Shown: one piece after another, positions 61,525 to 64,000 of the stretch
Position numbering within the stretch: position 1 is the first letter of the stretch
How the letters are laid out: each line of letters starts with the position of its first letter
NCBI GenBank assembly: GCA_965216195.1
Contig: OZ244151.1
Coordinates: 2,294,001 to 2,358,000 of the forward strand
DNA length: 64,000 nt
Reading direction: 5' to 3'
DNA from: Aridibacter sp965216195
Lineage (GTDB): Bacteria > Acidobacteriota > Blastocatellia > Pyrinomonadales > Pyrinomonadaceae
Position numbers and translations under genes: made by a program
The notes under the pieces: model-generated
Seen by the model: the letters and a program-made list of their open reading frames with translations, nothing else
What the model was told of the DNA's origin: nothing
Database searches by the model: none

Positions 61525-62442
61525 ATGAAGAACATTTCTAAACAATCAATTTGCATATTGCTTTTGCTATTCTTGGCGACGGTCAATGAGGCTCAGAAAA
61601 AATCTAACGTCGCCGCGGATATTTATGCGAATGTTGTTAAATTGGAGTTGGATAAAGAAATAGTATTTAGCGGATGCAGTCGTAGCAGTGCCCGCGAAAA
61701 TATTGTTCAAGTGTCTACTCAAATTCAGTATGCGCCTAATGCTGACGGGGAAGGCGTCAAAATTGACTATCACATAACCATCGGAGAGCTGATAGGTGAA
61801 GGAAATCCTGTGATGTGGGATTTGACCGACGCATCACCAGGAAGACACAAAATAACCGCGATAGCGAATGATAATGGGTGCAATTGTAGCGATTCGCAAA
61901 CTAGATTTGTCTATGTAATACCTTGTGCGGAAGATCAGGCACTTAACCGAAGTTGGAAAATAAATTTGATTACAGTAGGTATTGGTGCTAAACACGAACA
62001 ATCCAGAAAACTTCTAAAACCACATAGAAAGAACGATCTTTTTAATTTTTTATCCCGCGGATTGAGAAGACTTTTTCGAATTGAGGAAGTATCAAATGAT
62101 CTTGTCAATCAACCTCCCTTAGTATCAAATCTTAGCTTTCAAAAAAACTTTGATCTGTCATTATGTGAAAGACGGGTCCGTAATGAAAATTGCGAAATCG
62201 ATGGCTCTAAAATTCTAGTAATGGTACAAGCTATCGATCCAGAGAATGACCCCATCGATTATTCATACAAAACAAGCGCCGGGGTAATTGTCGGCAATGG
62301 CGCCAAAATTATTTGGGACCTATCCAATGAGAAACCTGGGCGGTATGCGATTGAAGTTTGCGCTGACGACGGTTCGGGCTGTACCTTCCGCCAAAACCAA
62401 GCTTCTGCCCAGGTTTTGGTAACGCAAGCGGAAAAACGCTAA
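61525..62442 (+). CDS. Exported protein with two Ig/PKD-like repeats, unknown function
   Basis: 305 residues from ATG 61525 (the frame is open upstream inside E1 beta, which I discount). Signal peptide ISKQSICILLLLFLATVNEA. Two copies of a beta-sandwich-like unit are visible: GEGNPVMWDLTDASPGRHKI with NDNGCNCSD, and GNGAKIIWDLSNEKPGRYAI with DDGSGCTFR. A basic linker (RKNDLFNFLSRGLRRLFRIE) joins them. Several cysteines suggest disulphides outside the cytoplasm. The gene is visibly AT-richer than its neighbours, which could mean a recent insertion between E1 beta and E2. Confidence 0.75.
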   Translation: MKNISKQSICILLLLFLATVNEAQKKSNVAADIYANVVKLELDKEIVFSGCSRSSARENIVQVSTQIQYAPNADGEGVKIDYHITIGELIGEGNPVMWDLTDASPGRHKITAIANDNGCNCSDSQTRFVYVIPCAEDQALNRSWKINLITVGIGAKHEQSRKLLKPHRKNDLFNFLSRGLRRLFRIEEVSNDLVNQPPLVSNLSFQKNFDLSLCERRVRNENCEIDGSKILVMVQAIDPENDPIDYSYKTSAGVIVGNGAKIIWDLSNEKPGRYAIEVCADDGSGCTFRQNQASAQVLVTQAEKR

Positions 62443-62452
62443 TATACACGCC

Positions 62453-63475
62453 ATGAGGAAAAAGCTTGCGTTCCTTTTTGCGTTTCTAATTCTTGTTTCC
62501 TGTAAGTCTGCGGAACCTTCCAAACATGAGAGGTCTGCCAAACCGTTGAGTGAACAGACGTTTATCGAGCTTGGCGGTGAAGAGCAGTATGTTGAAATAA
62601 CGAGTGATTCGGATAAAAACCCGGTTTTGCTGTTTATTCACGGTGGTCCGGGTTGGACGCAGACTCCGCAGATCAGGGCGTTTAATAGTGACATTTCAAA
62701 GGCTTATACCTTTGTCGTTTGGGAGCAGCGCGGCGCGGGTAAGTCTTACATGAAAAATCCTGAGCCGGAAAATGTGACTCTGGAGCAAATTGTTGCCGAT
62801 GCAAAAGAGCTTACAGACATTCTCAAAAAACGTTTTAAGAAAGAGAAGATTTATCTTGCGGGATATTCTTGGGGAAGCGTTGTAGGAATGGAGCTCGCGC
62901 AGAAATATCCGGATGATTATCGCGCGTATATAAGCATTGCCCAGGTAATAAATATGAAACGTGGGATGGAAGTTTCGCAAGTGTGGCTTAAAAAGAAAGC
63001 AGAAGACGCGGGCGATAGTGAAGCGCTTGAGATGCTCAAGAAACTCAAAAACCCCGCCAAAGATTTTTGTGCGACTGACTTCGATTGTTTTGTAAAACAG
63101 TATGAACTGATCACGAAGTATGATGGCGCGATTTATGATAAAACCATCAACGAGAAAATCGAAAAAGCGACGGCAAAATACGAAGATTATAAAGATTACC
63201 CCTGGATGAAAGCCTGGGAATTCTCGTCTGTGAAACTCGAAAAGGATATGTATGGCTTCGACGCGAGAGAGGTAAAGGAACTAAAGATTCCGGTCCATTT
63301 CTTTATAGGGCGACACGATAACAACGTTCCCGCGGTTTTGGTAGAAGAATTCGCGAAAGATTTGAAAGCCCCAAAAAAGAAAGTGATTTGGTTTGAAAAA
63401 GCGGGACACGCAATTATGGAAGAGGAATCGGAGAAGTTTAATAGTTTGATTGTTGAGAGGGTTTTACCCCGATAG
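62453..63475 (+). CDS. Alpha/beta-hydrolase lipoprotein (proline-iminopeptidase-like)
   Basis: 340 residues. The N-terminus MRKKLAFLFAFLILVSC carries a lipobox with Cys17, so it is membrane-anchored outside the cytoplasm. The fold motifs are LFIHGGPGW (oxyanion loop), WEQRGAGKSY, nucleophile Ser139 in GYSWGS, Asp in GRHDNNVP and His in KAGHAIMEE. HGGPG is typical of the S33 prolyl aminopeptidase branch. Substrate unknown; a peptide or ester is likely. It lies 10 bp after the preceding gene. Confidence 0.85.
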   Translation: MRKKLAFLFAFLILVSCKSAEPSKHERSAKPLSEQTFIELGGEEQYVEITSDSDKNPVLLFIHGGPGWTQTPQIRAFNSDISKAYTFVVWEQRGAGKSYMKNPEPENVTLEQIVADAKELTDILKKRFKKEKIYLAGYSWGSVVGMELAQKYPDDYRAYISIAQVINMKRGMEVSQVWLKKKAEDAGDSEALEMLKKLKNPAKDFCATDFDCFVKQYELITKYDGAIYDKTINEKIEKATAKYEDYKDYPWMKAWEFSSVKLEKDMYGFDAREVKELKIPVHFFIGRHDNNVPAVLVEEFAKDLKAPKKKVIWFEKAGHAIMEEESEKFNSLIVERVLPR

Positions 63476-63489
63476 TCAAAATGGTGAAG

Positions 63490-63680
63490 GGAGCCCTTCC
63501 TGACGGTCAGGCTACCGACACCTCGTATGTCGCTGATGGTTCTGAGACGGTGCGTTGTTGTTTTTTCCTGAAAACGGTAAAATTTTTGTTCGGGCAATTT
63601 TTTGAAAGCATTTATGATCAGGCGATCGGCACGATTTCAAAACTGTGATGCACACTCCCTAGCGGTCGTGTTTCCGCCGG
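63490..63680. repeat. Two REP-like palindromic copies before the E2 gene
   Basis: 63499-63511 is the perfect palindrome CCTGACGGTCAGG in the context CTTCCTGACGGTCAGGCTAC; 63655-63679 has the related CTCCCTAGCGGTCGTGTTTC. Both look like one short-repeat family distinct from the RAYT-linked REP. No gene is seen in 63476-63696. Confidence 0.4.
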
Positions 63681-63696
63681 TTAAATACGGAGAATT

Positions 63697-64000
63697 ATGA
63701 GCGTAGAAGTTGTAATGCCTCAAATGGGTGAATCCATTGCAGAGGGCACTGTTTCAAAATGGTTAAAGCAGGTAGGCGATACGGTTGAGCGCGATGAGCC
63801 GCTGCTAGAGATCTCGACGGATAAGGTCGATGCCGAAGTTCCCTCACCGGAAGCGGGCGTTTTGCTTGAAATTCGAGCCGAAGAAGGCGATACGGTTGAG
63901 GTTGATTCTGTGGTTGCCGTTTTGGGTGCAGAAGGGGAAACAGTCAGCAGTCAGCAGTCAGCAGTCAACAGTGAACAGCAAACCGCAACTGCTCAGGATG
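63697..64000 (+). CDS. Dihydrolipoamide acyltransferase (E2), N-terminal part; continues beyond window
   Basis: 101 codons are visible from ATG 63697 (CGGAG five bases upstream). Residues 1-78 form a lipoyl domain with the lipoylated Lys43 in EISTDKVDAEV and the start VVMPQMGESIAEGTVSKWLK. A Ser/Gln-rich linker encoded by a heptanucleotide repeat follows. The catalytic core lies outside the window. It should accept acyl groups from E1 alpha/beta at 56674 and 60519 and pass them to CoA. Confidence 0.93.
   Translation, partial: MSVEVVMPQMGESIAEGTVSKWLKQVGDTVERDEPLLEISTDKVDAEVPSPEAGVLLEIRAEEGDTVEVDSVVAVLGAEGETVSSQQSAVNSEQQTATAQD
63941..63982 (+). repeat. Heptanucleotide repeat inside the E2 linker
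   Basis: Six 7-base units: CAGTCAG three times, then CAGTCAA, CAGTGAA and CAGCAAA. Because 7 is not a multiple of 3, the repeat is read in changing frame and encodes VSSQQSAVNSEQQ. A change of one unit would shift the frame. Confidence 0.8.

Overview
The window looks like chromosomal DNA of a Gram-negative, heterotrophic, plant-polymer-degrading bacterium. Acidobacteriota (Blastocatellia/Pyrinomonadaceae-like) is my best guess. The guess rests on large Oar-like receptors with an N-terminal carboxypeptidase-regulatory domain, secreted FG-GAP/ASPIC-UnbV (CRTAC1) proteins beside TPR proteins and a multihaem cytochrome, many exported BNR, DUF2911 and M1-peptidase proteins, and moderate GC. No rRNA, tRNA, CRISPR array or prophage was seen.

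Layout. (1) 1-10.9 kb: a glycan-degradation operon on the minus strand, GH3, GH5-GH16 fusion, GH20, GH3 (BglX type), ROK regulator, converging on an HGSNAT/NagX-like membrane acyltransferase. (2) 11.1-24.2 kb: an exported protein of unknown function, then a minus-strand cluster in transcriptional order: Oar-like TonB receptor, TPR protein, CRTAC1, small secreted protein, pentahaem-TPR cytochrome, CRTAC1. (3) 24.5-33.6 kb: a xylose locus, xylA-GH3-xylF-xylG-xylH, divergent from xylB. One 20-bp operator-like sequence occurs between xylA and xylB and again upstream of the TonB receptor (19/20 identical); a weaker relative lies upstream of the GH operon. This suggests one regulon covering outer-membrane uptake, hydrolysis and xylose catabolism. 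(4) 33.7-36.1 kb: YceI, DUF2911 and ferritin-like proteins. (5) 36.2-47.4 kb: two paralogous modules on the minus strand. Each runs: structured leader, exported Cys-rich protein (an RHS protein with a Cys-rich tail, or a 155-residue protein), hairpin, LolA-like periplasmic protein, TonB-receptor-like barrel. The two leaders share sequence. I consider this the most interesting unexplained system here. (6) 47.6-52.3 kb: HMG-CoA reductase, orphan HigA antitoxin, FG-GAP protein, VanZ protein, small membrane protein. (7) 52.3-56.7 kb: a decayed formylglycine-generating-enzyme-like fragment, an M1 metallopeptidase, a BNR-repeat protein, and a RAYT transposase (REP-associated) with its REP sequences, including a four-unit 47-bp tandem array. 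(8) 56.7-64 kb: the genes for a 2-oxoacid dehydrogenase (E1 alpha, E1 beta, start of E2), interspersed with a Ca/Na exchanger, NhaA, two unknown proteins and an alpha/beta hydrolase lipoprotein.

How it works together (inference): secreted GH enzymes cut beta-glucan, xylan-type and GlcNAc-containing polymers. The Oar-like receptor and its TPR/CRTAC1 partners may act at the outer membrane in place of SusC/SusD. Released xylose enters by XylFGH and is converted by XylA and XylB to xylulose 5-phosphate. Functional assignments are from motif recognition only; no database search was run.
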